Source: Micromonospora aurantiaca ATCC 27029 (GTDB taxonomy: Bacteria; Actinomycetota; Actinomycetes; Mycobacteriales; Micromonosporaceae). From it: a stretch of 64,000 nucleotides of DNA. Of the stretch, positions 15,799 through 23,874 are shown one piece after another; positions within the stretch are counted from its first letter, which is position 1, and every line of letters begins with the position of its first letter. The stretch is from assembly GCF_000145235.1 (NCBI RefSeq), contig NC_014391.1:496001-560000 (forward strand), read 5' to 3'. The notes beneath the pieces are model-generated. The model saw only the letters and a program-made list of their open reading frames with translations, ran no database searches and was not told the origin of the DNA. Both the position numbers and the translations under genes were made by a program.

Positions 15799-16782
15799 AT
15801 GAAGGCGATCGTCCAGGAGCGGTACGGCCCCCCGGAGACACTCGTGCTCGCCGACGTCGAGACGCCCGCGCCCGGCCCCGGCGACGTCCTCGTCCGGGTC
15901 GAGGCCGCCGCGTTGAACGCGTACGACTGGCACGTCATGCGCGGCGACCCCCGGCTGTCGCGGCTGGCGCTCGGCCTCGCGCGGCCCCGCGCCCGCATCC
16001 GTGGCCGGGACTTCGCCGGCCGGGTCGAGGCCGTCGGCGCCCAGGTGCGGCAGGTACGCCCCGGCGACACCGTCTTCGGTGACCTCGGCGAGGCCGACGG
16101 CGCGTTCGCCGAGTACGTGTGCGTGCCCGAGCACCTGGTCGCGCCGCGGCCGGCGAACCTGACGGCGGCGCAGGCGGCAGCACTGCCGCTGGCGGGGGTC
16201 ACCGCGCTCCAGGGCCTGCGCGACGCCGGGCAGGTCCGGCCCGGCCACCGCGTCCTGATCAACGGGGCCTCCGGCGGCGTCGGCACGCTCGCCGTCCAGT
16301 TGGCGAAGGCACTCGGCGCGACTGTGACAGGCGTGTGCCGCACCCGCAACGTCGCGCTGGTCCGTTCCCTGGGCGCCGACCACGTGGTCGACTACACCCG
16401 CGACGACTTCACCCGCGACGGGCGCCGCCACGACGTGGTGTTCGACCTGGTCGGCAACCGCCCCCTGACCGCGTTGCGGCGGGCGCTCACGCCGGACGGG
16501 ACGCTCGTGCTCTCCGGTGGCGGCGTCTACCGGGGCGGCAGCCTGCTCGGCCCGATCGGGCTGCTGGCGCGCGGACGGCTGCTCGCGCCGGTCGTCAGGC
16601 AGCGCGTCGTCGTCCTCGCCACGTCACCCGGCCGGGCCCACCTCGACGTGCTGCGCGAGCACGCCGAGGCGGGCCGGCTCACGCCTGTGGTCGACCGGAC
16701 GCATCCGCTGCGCGAGGTGCCCGAGGCCGTCCGCTACCTCGAAACCGAGCACGCGCGAGCCAAGGTCGTCATCACGATCTGA
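15799..16782 (+). CDS. NAD(P)-dependent quinone oxidoreductase / zinc-less medium-chain alcohol dehydrogenase
   Basis: 327 residues from ATG 15799, with GGGAGGG about 9 nt upstream. The MDR fold is clear: an N-terminal GroES-like domain (VLVRVEAAALNAYDWHVMRG, RDFAGRVEAVG) and a Rossmann domain with VLINGASGGVGTLAVQLAK. The lack of the catalytic zinc Cys/His set places it with quinone oxidoreductases (zeta-crystallin group). It would reduce quinones or enones with NADPH. The adjacent TetR gene and two perfect operators suggest induction by a small, possibly toxic, electrophile. Confidence 0.88.
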   Translation: MKAIVQERYGPPETLVLADVETPAPGPGDVLVRVEAAALNAYDWHVMRGDPRLSRLALGLARPRARIRGRDFAGRVEAVGAQVRQVRPGDTVFGDLGEADGAFAEYVCVPEHLVAPRPANLTAAQAAALPLAGVTALQGLRDAGQVRPGHRVLINGASGGVGTLAVQLAKALGATVTGVCRTRNVALVRSLGADHVVDYTRDDFTRDGRRHDVVFDLVGNRPLTALRRALTPDGTLVLSGGGVYRGGSLLGPIGLLARGRLLAPVVRQRVVVLATSPGRAHLDVLREHAEAGRLTPVVDRTHPLREVPEAVRYLETEHARAKVVITI

Positions 16783-16806
16783 GCCCGCCGTCCCCAGCCC
16801 GGCGAC

Positions 16807-16827
16807 TTATCCACAGGGTTGTCCACA
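16807..16827 (+). promoter_or_regulatory. Pair of consensus DnaA boxes
   Basis: TTATCCACA (16807-16815) and TTGTCCACA (16819-16827) lie in the same direction, 12 bp apart start to start, in the 55-bp gap between two convergent genes. TTATCCACA is the classical box and TTGTCCACA the form common in actinobacterial origins. No dnaA, dnaN or AT-rich unwinding region is in the window, so this is not the origin itself. A DnaA titration or regulatory site is possible. Confidence 0.6.
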
Positions 16828-16837
16828 GGTGGATGGA

Positions 16838-17551
16838 TCACTGAAGGGCGGCCGCCGCGGCGGTGAGCGCGGCGAACGCCTCCCGCATCCGCCACGCGCT
16901 CCGGTCACGCGGTCCGATCGGGTTGGAGACGGTGCGCAGCTCGGCGAAGGGCACACCGGCCTGGGCGGCGGCGACCGCCACGCCGTACCCCTCCATCGCC
17001 TCGGCCACCGCGTCCGGGTGCCGTTCGGCGAGGGCCGCCGTGCTCGCGGCGGTGCCGGTCACCGTGCTGACGGTGAGCACGGTGCCGACGGTGGCTGCGG
17101 GCAGCGCGGCGCGCAGACGGGCCAGCAGGCCCGGATCGGCGAGCACGATCCGGCCGCCGCCGAGTAGTTCGGGAGGCATGCCCAGGTCCTCGACCGGGAT
17201 GAACCCGGCCGGTGACTCGGCACCGAGGTCGGCGGCGACGCTGCGGTCGGCGAGCACAGTGCCGCCCACCGCGACCCGGCCGACGAACCCTCCGGCGATG
17301 CCGGCGCTGACCACCGCCCGGTACGGCCGCCCGGCCGCCTCGGCCAGCGCCAGCAGCCGTGCCGTGGCGGCCCCGGCGACGGCCGGGCCGACCCCGACCG
17401 GCAGCACCGTCACGTCCGGCGGTGCAGTCCCGTCCGGCGATGCAGTCCCGTCCGGCGGCGTCGTCCCGTTCGGCGCTGCCGGTGCGGTGAGGCCGGCACG
17501 GATCGCCTCGGCCTCGGCCGGTACGGCCGTGACCACGAGCAGACCGGTCAC
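16838..17551 (-). CDS. mqnB: Futalosine hydrolase
   Basis: 237 residues from GTG 17551. The nucleoside-phosphorylase/MTAN fold is seen in GLLVVTAVPAEAEAIRAGL, SAGIAGGFVGRV, and the purine site VAEAMEGYGVAVAAAQAG. It removes hypoxanthine from futalosine in menaquinone synthesis, upstream of the MqnC and MqnD steps. Residues about 26-48 hold a low-complexity insertion, NGTTPPDGTASPDGTAPP, encoded by imperfect tandem repeats of about 18 bp that most family members should lack. The GTGA overlap with the MFS gene marks an operon. Confidence 0.9.
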   Translation of the reverse strand: MTGLLVVTAVPAEAEAIRAGLTAPAAPNGTTPPDGTASPDGTAPPDVTVLPVGVGPAVAGAATARLLALAEAAGRPYRAVVSAGIAGGFVGRVAVGGTVLADRSVAADLGAESPAGFIPVEDLGMPPELLGGGRIVLADPGLLARLRAALPAATVGTVLTVSTVTGTAASTAALAERHPDAVAEAMEGYGVAVAAAQAGVPFAELRTVSNPIGPRDRSAWRMREAFAALTAAAAALQ

Positions 17552-19164
17552 GCCACCGGCCCCCGGGGGTCGCGCCGCTCGGTGTCCTCGACGCCGCCCG
17601 GCCCGCCCACCGAGGAGGACGGCCGGTAGATGTGGAAGCCGGGCGGGGCCAGCCCGTCGTCGTCCGGCGGCGGGCCGGAACGCTGGGGCGCCGGTGACGT
17701 GGGCGCCGGGTCGTCGAACGAGGTCGTGGCCGGTTTCTCGGCGCGGGTCGCCTGCTCCGCCGCCAGTTCCTCGTCGCCGAGCGGCCGGCCGGCCAGGTGC
17801 TCACCGCGCAGCTTGCCGGCGACCAGCACGCCGCGTACGGCCACCAGCGCGGCCACCGCGGCGGCGACGGTCACCCCGATCAGGCCGGTGAACGGCACCA
17901 GCCCGAGCCCGCCCCCGGCCACGAACGCCAGCATCAGCGCGGTCTCCGAGTGCGCGAACGAGCTGGCGCGCAGCCGCTCCGGGATGCGTTCCTGGATCGA
18001 GGCGTCCACCGCCAGCTTGGCGATCCCGCTCATCATCGCCGCGACCAGGCACAGCAGCGCCACCATCGGCAGCGAGAACTTCAGCGCGGCGAGCACCGCC
18101 ACACCGGCCACCACGATCGTGCCGCTGGACTGGAGCGCTGTCGGCCGGTGGATGCGCAGACGGGTGCCGAGCGCGGTGGCCAGGAACGTGCCGACCGCCA
18201 GTGCGCCGCCGACCAGACCCAGCGCGCCCTGGGCGCCGAGGTCGCGGCCGAAGAAGTCGGTGGTCAGGTCACCGGCCTTGATCGCGAAGGCCAGGAACAG
18301 CAGCAGGAAGCCGTAGAGCCCGCGTAGCGCCGCCGCGCCGATCAGCGTGGCGATCACCAGCCGGCCACTGGGACGACCCCGGCCCAGCGGGCGCTCGCCG
18401 TCGCGGCGGCGCAGCGCGCGCAGCGGGTGCGGCATCCGCTCCGGCGGCTCGGAGTCGGCCTTCGGCGGCAGCCGGAGCGAGATCACCATGCCGATCAGGA
18501 AGATCACCGAGGCGACCCGCAGCGGCCACTGCGGCCCGAACCAGAACGCGGCCAGGCCGATCGGTGCGACGAGTGCGCCGGCCACCGTGCCGTAGACGCT
18601 CGCGCGCGCCCCGACCTGGGACAGCCCCAGCCCTTCCGGGAGAAGCCGGGGGACCGCCGCCGAGCGGGCCACCCCGTACGCCCGGGAGAGCGCGAGCACG
18701 CCGAACGCCGCCGGGTAGAGCCCGAAGCCGCCGATGTAGTCGGAGATCAACCAGGCCAGGAACGCCCGGCCCAGCATGGTGGTGGCCAGCGCGTACCGCC
18801 GGCCGTGGCGGAAGTGGTCGAGCAGCGGGCCGACCACCGGGGCGAGCATGGCGAACGGGACCATCGTCACCAGCAGGTAGAGGGCCACCTTGTTGCGCGC
18901 CTCGCCCAGCGGCACGTCGAAGAAGATCGTCCCGGCCAGGCCGATCGCGATGAGCGTGTCACCGGCGCAGGAGAGCGCGTGCAGGTCGAACAGGCGGACC
19001 ATGCCCACCTCGTTGCCGGCGCTGCGGGCCCGGGCCGTGCCGGCACGCCGGGTCATCCAGCGCCCGCCGTGCAGCGAGCCCCGCAGCAGCAGCCGGGTGG
19101 CGCGGATGCCGGTGCCGACGGTCCGCCCGAGAAAGGAGCGGCCGGAGCGGGAGGACAGCGCCAT
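17548..19164 (-). CDS. MFS transporter
   Basis: 538 residues from ATG 19164, which has GGGCGAGG about 9 nt upstream; ATG 19173 is an alternative, and the much longer frame to 20085 is antisense to DUF3027. About twelve hydrophobic helices are present (for example DTLIAIGLAGTIFFDVPLG, LYLLVTMVPFAMLAPVVGPL), with a basic N-terminal 60 residues and a cytoplasmic C-terminal tail of about 75 residues rich in Pro, Asp and Ser. The substrate is unknown. It is cotranscribed with mqnB (4-bp GTGA overlap), although a role in menaquinone synthesis is not implied by family. It faces DUF3027 across a 38-bp inverted repeat. Confidence 0.85.
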   Translation of the reverse strand: MALSSRSGRSFLGRTVGTGIRATRLLLRGSLHGGRWMTRRAGTARARSAGNEVGMVRLFDLHALSCAGDTLIAIGLAGTIFFDVPLGEARNKVALYLLVTMVPFAMLAPVVGPLLDHFRHGRRYALATTMLGRAFLAWLISDYIGGFGLYPAAFGVLALSRAYGVARSAAVPRLLPEGLGLSQVGARASVYGTVAGALVAPIGLAAFWFGPQWPLRVASVIFLIGMVISLRLPPKADSEPPERMPHPLRALRRRDGERPLGRGRPSGRLVIATLIGAAALRGLYGFLLLFLAFAIKAGDLTTDFFGRDLGAQGALGLVGGALAVGTFLATALGTRLRIHRPTALQSSGTIVVAGVAVLAALKFSLPMVALLCLVAAMMSGIAKLAVDASIQERIPERLRASSFAHSETALMLAFVAGGGLGLVPFTGLIGVTVAAAVAALVAVRGVLVAGKLRGEHLAGRPLGDEELAAEQATRAEKPATTSFDDPAPTSPAPQRSGPPPDDDGLAPPGFHIYRPSSSVGGPGGVEDTERRDPRGPVA

Positions 19165-19180
19165 GCGTCCCATCCTCGCC

Positions 19181-19218
19181 CATTCTCTCCGCGTGTGCCG
19201 CATCACCCGGAGAGAATG
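19181..19218. promoter_or_regulatory. 38-bp inverted repeat between divergent MFS and DUF3027 genes
   Basis: Perfect 11-bp arms, CATTCTCTCCG (19181-19191) and CGGAGAGAATG (19208-19218), are separated by 16 bp. The site ends 17 bp from the MFS start and 33 bp from the DUF3027 start. Arm length, spacing (about 2.5 turns centre to centre) and divergent placement suit a dimeric regulator. No regulator gene is adjacent. Confidence 0.6.
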
Positions 19219-19251
19219 ACTCCGGGGAGTGCCTGTCGCCCGTGGACGGGC

Positions 19252-20091
19252 ATGGGGAACAATGGTCAGGTGACCAGGCCCGCCTCCGCCCGCGCTCCCC
19301 GGCTCGACCAGGTCTGCGCCGCCGCCGTCGAGGTGGCCCGCGACGCGATCACCGAGGTGGAGCCCACCGACATCGGCGATCATCTCCAGGCGGTCGCCGA
19401 GGGCGACCGGGTCGTCACCCACTACTTCGAATGCCGGATGGCCGGTTACCGCGGCTGGCGCTGGGCCGTCACTGTGACCCGGGTGCCGCGCAGCCGGCAC
19501 GTCACCATCTGCGAGACGGTGCTGCTGCCCGGCCCGGACGCGCTTCTCGCTCCGGGCTGGCTGCCCTGGCAGGAGCGGCTCAAGCCGGGCGACCTGGGTC
19601 CGGGCGACCTGCTGCCCACCCCGGCCGACGACGAGCGGCTCGCCCCCGGCTACCTGCTCTCCGACGACCCCGCAGTGGAGGAGACCGCCTGGGAGCTGGG
19701 CCTGGGCCGGGCCCGGGTGCTGTCCCGGGAGGGCCGCGCCGAGGCCGCCCAGCGGTGGTACGACGGGGACCACGGCCCGGACGCCGCGATCTCGGCCGCC
19801 GCGCCGGCCGCCGCACGCTGCGGCACCTGCGGTTTCTACCTGCCGCTCGCCGGTTCGCTGCGCCTGGCGTTCGGTGCCTGCGGCAATTTCTACGCCCCTG
19901 ACGACGGCCGGGTGGTGAGCGCCGACCACGGTTGCGGCGCGCACTCGGAGACGATGATCGAAGCGGCCGAGACGTCCGTGGACGAGCTGCCCACCGTCTA
20001 CGACGACAGCGCGGTCGAGGCCATGACCGTCAGCCGGGCCCCGGGCTCGGTGGAGGCGGCCGAACCGGCGGAGCCGTACGGCCACCCCTGA
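19252..20091 (+). CDS. DUF3027 family protein
   Basis: 279 residues from ATG 19252; GTG 19270 (TRPASARAPRL) is an equally plausible start. The conserved DUF3027 core is recognisable: LDQVCAAAVEVARDAITE, HYFECRMAGYRGWRWAVTV, and a cysteine region CGTCGFYLPLAGSL, FGACGNFYAPDDG, DHGCGAHSE. Four cysteines plus a histidine could bind a metal. The family is restricted to actinobacteria and has no established function. The C-terminal 40 residues are acidic and disordered-looking. Confidence 0.85.
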   Translation: MGNNGQVTRPASARAPRLDQVCAAAVEVARDAITEVEPTDIGDHLQAVAEGDRVVTHYFECRMAGYRGWRWAVTVTRVPRSRHVTICETVLLPGPDALLAPGWLPWQERLKPGDLGPGDLLPTPADDERLAPGYLLSDDPAVEETAWELGLGRARVLSREGRAEAAQRWYDGDHGPDAAISAAAPAAARCGTCGFYLPLAGSLRLAFGACGNFYAPDDGRVVSADHGCGAHSETMIEAAETSVDELPTVYDDSAVEAMTVSRAPGSVEAAEPAEPYGHP

Positions 20092-20095
20092 CGGG

Positions 20096-20359
20096 TCAGC
20101 GCGCTCGCTGCGCTTCGGCAGCGCGTCGGCGACGCCGGTTGGCGTCGTGCCGCATCATCACCGCCAAGCCGGGAAAGCCCCACAGGAAACCGGCCAGACA
20201 GGTCCAGAGCCAGTTCTGACGCCCGGATTCGGTGAGCCAGTCCCGGAAGAAGATCAGCAGCACCAGGCCGGCCACCGCCCAGGCGATCAGCCCGGCGACG
20301 GCGAACGGCACCATCGGCGGGTCGAGCGGCTCCGGCCGCGGCTGTTGCTCCTGTGACAC
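20096..20359 (-). CDS. DUF2530 family two-TM membrane protein
   Basis: 87 residues from GTG. A proline-rich start (EQQPRPEPLDPPMVPFAV) is followed by two hydrophobic helices (AGLIAWAVAGLVLLIFF and LWTCLAGFLWGFPGLAVMM) and a strongly basic tail (RRRRRAAEAQRAR). This matches DUF2530, a small actinobacterial membrane family without known function. It converges on DUF3027 with 4 bp between stops. Confidence 0.8.
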   Translation of the reverse strand: MSQEQQPRPEPLDPPMVPFAVAGLIAWAVAGLVLLIFFRDWLTESGRQNWLWTCLAGFLWGFPGLAVMMRHDANRRRRRAAEAQRAR

Positions 20360-20451
20360 CGGCCCAGCCTACGTGATCGTTCTTCCCTGCCTGCCAGGTG
20401 ATCTGGGACGATGCGCGCGACAAAACCCGGCCGATGACCAGATGAGGAACC

Positions 20452-21933
20452 ATGTCCATTGCCCCGCCGCCGGATCACGGCACACCGCCCGATCCCGCGC
20501 ATCCACGAAACGCCTTCGACCGCTTCTTCCTGATCTCGGCGCGCGGGTCGACGCTGAGCCGGGAGTTGCGAGGCGGCTTCGCCACGTTCTTCACGATGGC
20601 GTACATCGTGGTGTTGAACCCGCTGATCCTGGGCAGCGGTAAGGACGGCGACGGCCGTTCGCTGGCCATCCCGGCGCTCGCCGCGGCGACCGCGCTGGTC
20701 GCCGGCCTGATGACCATCCTGATGGGCGTGGTGGCCCGGTTCCCGATCGCGCTCGCGGCCGGTCTGGGCGTGAACGCGCTCGTCGCCTATGAGATCGCGC
20801 CCCAGATGACCTGGGCGGATGCGATGGGCCTGGTGGTCATCGAGGGTGTGCTGATCGGCATCCTGGTGCTCACCGGACTGCGTACCGCGGTGTTCCGCTC
20901 GGTGCCCACGCAGCTCAAGACCGCGATCGGCGTCGGCATCGGTCTGTTCCTGACCATCATCGGCCTGGTCGACGCCGGTTTCGTCAGGCGCGTGCCGGAC
21001 GCCGCGAACTCCACGGTGCCGGTCGGGCTGGGCATCAACGGCAAGATCGTCAGCTGGCCGATGCTCGTCTTCGTGGTCGGCCTGCTGATCACGCTGGTCC
21101 TGGTGGTACGCCGGGTCCGCGGCGCGATCCTGATCGGCATCCTGGCCTCCACCGTGCTGGCCATCGTGGTCGAGGCGATCGCCAACGTCGGCCCGTCCTT
21201 CGTCGACGGCAAGCCGAACCCGAAGGGCTGGGCGCTGAACGTGCCCGAGCTGCCCAAACAGATCGTGGACCTGCCCGACCTGTCGCTGCTGGGCCAGTTC
21301 AACGTGCTGAACTCGTGGAGCCGGGTCGGCTGGCTGGTGCCGCTGATGTTCATCTTCACGCTGCTGATCACGGACTTCTTCGACACCATGGGCACGATGG
21401 TCGCGATCGGCCAGGAAGGGGACATGCTCGACGAGACGGGCACCCCGCCGAAGGCCAAGGAGATCCTGCTGGTCGACTCGATCGCCGCCGCCGCGGGTGG
21501 CGCGGCCTCGGTGTCCAGCAACACGTCGTACATCGAGAGCGCCGCAGGCGTTGCGGAGGGTGCGCGGACCGGCGTGGCCAACCTGGTCACCGGCGCGTTG
21601 TTCCTGCTCGCCATGTTCCTGGCACCGCTGTCGCTGATCGTGCCGTTCGAGGCCGCGTCGACGGCGCTGGTGGTGGTCGGCTTCCTGATGATGACGGCGG
21701 TCCGCACGATCGACTGGACCGACTACGAGATCGCCATCCCGGCGTTCCTCACCATCGCGCTGATGCCGTTCACCTATTCGATCTCGAACGGCATCGGGGC
21801 CGGCGTGATCAGCTTCGTACTGCTGAAGGTGGCGAAGGGTAAGGCCCGGGAGGTCCACCCGCTCCTGTACGGGGTCGCCGTGCTGTTCATCGTGTACTTC
21901 CTGCGCGGGCCGGTCGAGTCCGTGTTGCTCTGA
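20452..21933 (+). CDS. NCS2/AzgA-type purine permease
   Basis: 493 residues. The N-terminal FDRFFLISARGSTLSREL and RGGFATFFTMAYIVVLNPLI are hallmarks of the AzgA-like branch of NCS2 transporters, which import adenine, guanine or hypoxanthine with protons. About 12-14 hydrophobic segments follow. The conserved TDFFDTMGTMVAIGQEGD and SSNTSYIESAAGVAEGARTG belong to the substrate and coupling regions. It is monocistronic: 92 bp after the DUF2530 start, with its own GAGGAAC ribosome site, and closed by a hairpin directly after the stop. Confidence 0.92.
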   Translation: MSIAPPPDHGTPPDPAHPRNAFDRFFLISARGSTLSRELRGGFATFFTMAYIVVLNPLILGSGKDGDGRSLAIPALAAATALVAGLMTILMGVVARFPIALAAGLGVNALVAYEIAPQMTWADAMGLVVIEGVLIGILVLTGLRTAVFRSVPTQLKTAIGVGIGLFLTIIGLVDAGFVRRVPDAANSTVPVGLGINGKIVSWPMLVFVVGLLITLVLVVRRVRGAILIGILASTVLAIVVEAIANVGPSFVDGKPNPKGWALNVPELPKQIVDLPDLSLLGQFNVLNSWSRVGWLVPLMFIFTLLITDFFDTMGTMVAIGQEGDMLDETGTPPKAKEILLVDSIAAAAGGAASVSSNTSYIESAAGVAEGARTGVANLVTGALFLLAMFLAPLSLIVPFEAASTALVVVGFLMMTAVRTIDWTDYEIAIPAFLTIALMPFTYSISNGIGAGVISFVLLKVAKGKAREVHPLLYGVAVLFIVYFLRGPVESVLL

Positions 21934-21939
21934 CGCTGG

Positions 21940-21976
21940 TGAGCCTGGTCATAACGCATGTCGTTAGCCAGGCTCA
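21940..21976 (+). terminator. Terminator hairpin after the purine permease
   Basis: Perfect 9-bp arms TGAGCCTGG (21940-21948) and CCAGGCTCA (21968-21976), with an inner inverted repeat TAACG-CATGT-CGTTA. It begins 6 bp after the stop codon and ends immediately before the MarR operator. Confidence 0.7.
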
Positions 21977-21977
21977 T

Positions 21978-21992
21978 TAGTTAGGCTAACTA
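21978..21992 (+). promoter_or_regulatory. MarR operator overlapping -10 of a probable leaderless promoter
   Basis: TAGTTAGGCTAACTA is a 7-1-7 palindrome ending 2 bp before the MarR start codon. It contains TAGGCT (21982-21987) as a -10 element, 7 bp before GTG 21995, the geometry of leaderless actinobacterial transcripts. There is no ribosome site. Autorepression is inferred. Confidence 0.55.
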
Positions 21993-21994
21993 GT

Positions 21995-22444
21995 GTGACG
22001 GAGCGGACGGTGACGGCGAAACGCGTGCCACCGGCGCAGCTGGCTCCTCAGCTGCGAGATGCGATCACCCGGCTCAACCGGCGGGTACGACAAGCCCGGC
22101 CGGTCGGCGACCTCACGGTCACCCAGCTGTCGGCGCTCACCAGCCTCAATCTGGCGGGCGCCCTCACGCCACGGGAACTGGCTGATGTCGAACGGGTGCA
22201 GCCGCCCACGATGACGAAGATCGTCGCGAAGTTGGAGGAGCGCGGCCTCGTGCAGCGCACCCCCCATCCGACCGACGGACGGCAGGTCATCCTGGCGGCG
22301 ACCGAAGGGGGAAGGGCCGTACTCGACCAGTTCGAGCGGGCCCGCAACGAGTGGCTGGCCACCCGGCTGGCCGCGCTGACCGAGGACGAACGCGAGACGC
22401 TACGGCGAGCAGCGGACATCCTCCAGGGCATCGCTCGCGCCTGA
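21995..22444 (+). CDS. MarR family transcriptional regulator
   Basis: 149 residues from GTG. The winged helix is clear: LTVTQLSALTSLNLAGALTP, ADVERVQPPTMTKIVAKLEE and the wing RTPHPTDGRQVILAATEGG with the conserved DxR. MarR proteins bind palindromes as dimers and release them on binding phenolic or oxidising ligands. It lies 68 bp upstream of an MFS transporter on the same strand, a common efflux arrangement, so the MFS gene is the likely target along with itself. The start lacks a ribosome site, in line with a leaderless message. Confidence 0.9.
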   Translation: MTERTVTAKRVPPAQLAPQLRDAITRLNRRVRQARPVGDLTVTQLSALTSLNLAGALTPRELADVERVQPPTMTKIVAKLEERGLVQRTPHPTDGRQVILAATEGGRAVLDQFERARNEWLATRLAALTEDERETLRRAADILQGIARA

Positions 22445-22512
22445 CACCGCCGCCCGCGGTTCGCTTCGTCAGCTGTGGATGAAGCGTACCGACGCGAGGA
22501 GGCGCACCTAGA

Positions 22513-23799
22513 GTGCAGGCCAAGCTGAGCACGATGTTCCAGTCCCTACGAGTCCGCAACTATCGACTCTTCGCCACCGGGCAGCTGATCAAACTGATCG
22601 GCGTCTGGATGATGTTCATCGCCCAGGACTGGCTCGTCCTCGAGCTCAGCGACAACTCCGCGACCGCGCTCGGCGTGGTCACCGCGTTGCAGTTCACCCC
22701 CGTACTCCTGCTCACGCTGCTGTCCGGCCGGCTCGCCGACCGCTACGACAAGCGGATGCTGCTCTTCGTCGCCAACGCCTTCTGGACCGTGCTGTCGCTC
22801 GCCATGAGCATCCTGGTCCTCACCGGCCTGGTGCAGCTCTGGCACGTCTTCACGTTCGCCGCCCTGCTCGGCGTCGCCAACGCGGTCGAGACGCCGGTCC
22901 GCCAGGCGTTCGTCTCCGAGCTGGTCGGCATGCCGCTGCTGCCGAACGCGCTCTCGCTCAACGCGGCAGTGTTCAACTCCGCCCGGATCGTCGGCCCGGC
23001 CGTCGCCGGCCTGGCCATCGCCGTCGTCGACGTCGGCCCGGTCTTCCTGGTCACCGCGCTCAGCTCGATCGCCCCGCTGGTCAACGTGGTCCGGATGCGT
23101 ACCGACGAGCTGCACCGCAAGGACCTGCCGCCGGTCGGCGAGCGGGACCAGGCCCGGGTGGTCGACGGCCTCCGGTACGTGGCACGCCGCCCGGACATCC
23201 TGCTGCCGATGGTCCTCATGTCGGTGATCGGGATGAGCCTGTTCAACTTCCAGCTCACCCTCGCCGCGCTCGCGAAGACCGTATTCAACACCGGTGCCGC
23301 CTCGTTCGGCCTGTTCAGCACCGCCCTCGCGGCCGGCGCGCTGGTCGGGGCGCTGGCCGGCACCGGACGGCGCAGCCGGCCCTCGGTCTGGCTCGTGCTC
23401 GGCGCCGCGATCGGCTGCGCGATCTTCGGCACGCTCGTCGGGCTCGCCCCGGCGTACTGGATGGTCGTGACGCTGCTGCTGCCCGCCGGGTTCTTCATGA
23501 TCTACTTTGCCCAGGCCGCCAACCAGCGCGTACAGCTCGGTGTCGACGCGTCCTTCCGGGGACGGGTGATGGCGCTGTGGGTGCTGGTGTTCCTGGGCAC
23601 CAACCCGGTCGGCGCGCCGCTGATCGGCTGGGTCGCCGAGACGTACGGCGCGGGCGCGAGCATCTGGGCCGGCGGTCTGATCTCGCTCACCGCCGCGCTG
23701 CTGGCGCTCACCTGGCAGCTGCGCCGCTCCGGCGCCCGGCTGCGGATGCGGGTGCTGCCGATGCCCCGCTTCTACGTGGTTTCGCCCGGCGCCAAGTAG
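22513..23799 (+). CDS. MFS efflux-type transporter
   Basis: 428 residues from GTG with GAGGAGG upstream. The protein begins with the soluble helix typical of the group (FQSLRVRNYRLFATGQLI). About twelve helices follow, with LADRYDKRMLLFVAN as the conserved loop 2-3 region and ANAVETPVRQAFVSELVG in the middle of the N-terminal half. This is the MFS_3/enterobactin-exporter-like class. The upstream MarR gene suggests induced drug or metabolite efflux. A hairpin follows the gene. Confidence 0.88.
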   Translation: MQAKLSTMFQSLRVRNYRLFATGQLIKLIGVWMMFIAQDWLVLELSDNSATALGVVTALQFTPVLLLTLLSGRLADRYDKRMLLFVANAFWTVLSLAMSILVLTGLVQLWHVFTFAALLGVANAVETPVRQAFVSELVGMPLLPNALSLNAAVFNSARIVGPAVAGLAIAVVDVGPVFLVTALSSIAPLVNVVRMRTDELHRKDLPPVGERDQARVVDGLRYVARRPDILLPMVLMSVIGMSLFNFQLTLAALAKTVFNTGAASFGLFSTALAAGALVGALAGTGRRSRPSVWLVLGAAIGCAIFGTLVGLAPAYWMVVTLLLPAGFFMIYFAQAANQRVQLGVDASFRGRVMALWVLVFLGTNPVGAPLIGWVAETYGAGASIWAGGLISLTAALLALTWQLRRSGARLRMRVLPMPRFYVVSPGAK

Positions 23800-23816
23800 C
23801 CCTGATAGCCGGTCGT

Positions 23817-23851
23817 ACCGGCCCGATTACCCAAACGGGTGGCGGGCCGGT
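23817..23851 (+). terminator. Terminator hairpin after MFS gene
   Basis: Arms ACCGGCCCG (23817-23825) and CGGGCCGGT (23843-23851) are perfect complements, with an inner ACCC-AAAC-GGGT hairpin. It starts 18 bp after the MFS stop. Confidence 0.65.
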
Positions 23852-23874
23852 GCGGCAGGGCTTAGCGTCGATGT

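Noticed and set aside
17548..20085. MFS gene extended by about 307 residues
   Set aside because: The extension is antisense to DUF3027 and crosses the 38-bp operator-like repeat; the transporter starts normally at 19164.
20287..21858. 523-residue reverse frame opposite the purine permease
   Set aside because: His/Gln/Asp/Arg-rich, typical of antisense to a GC-rich membrane protein gene; no homology pattern.
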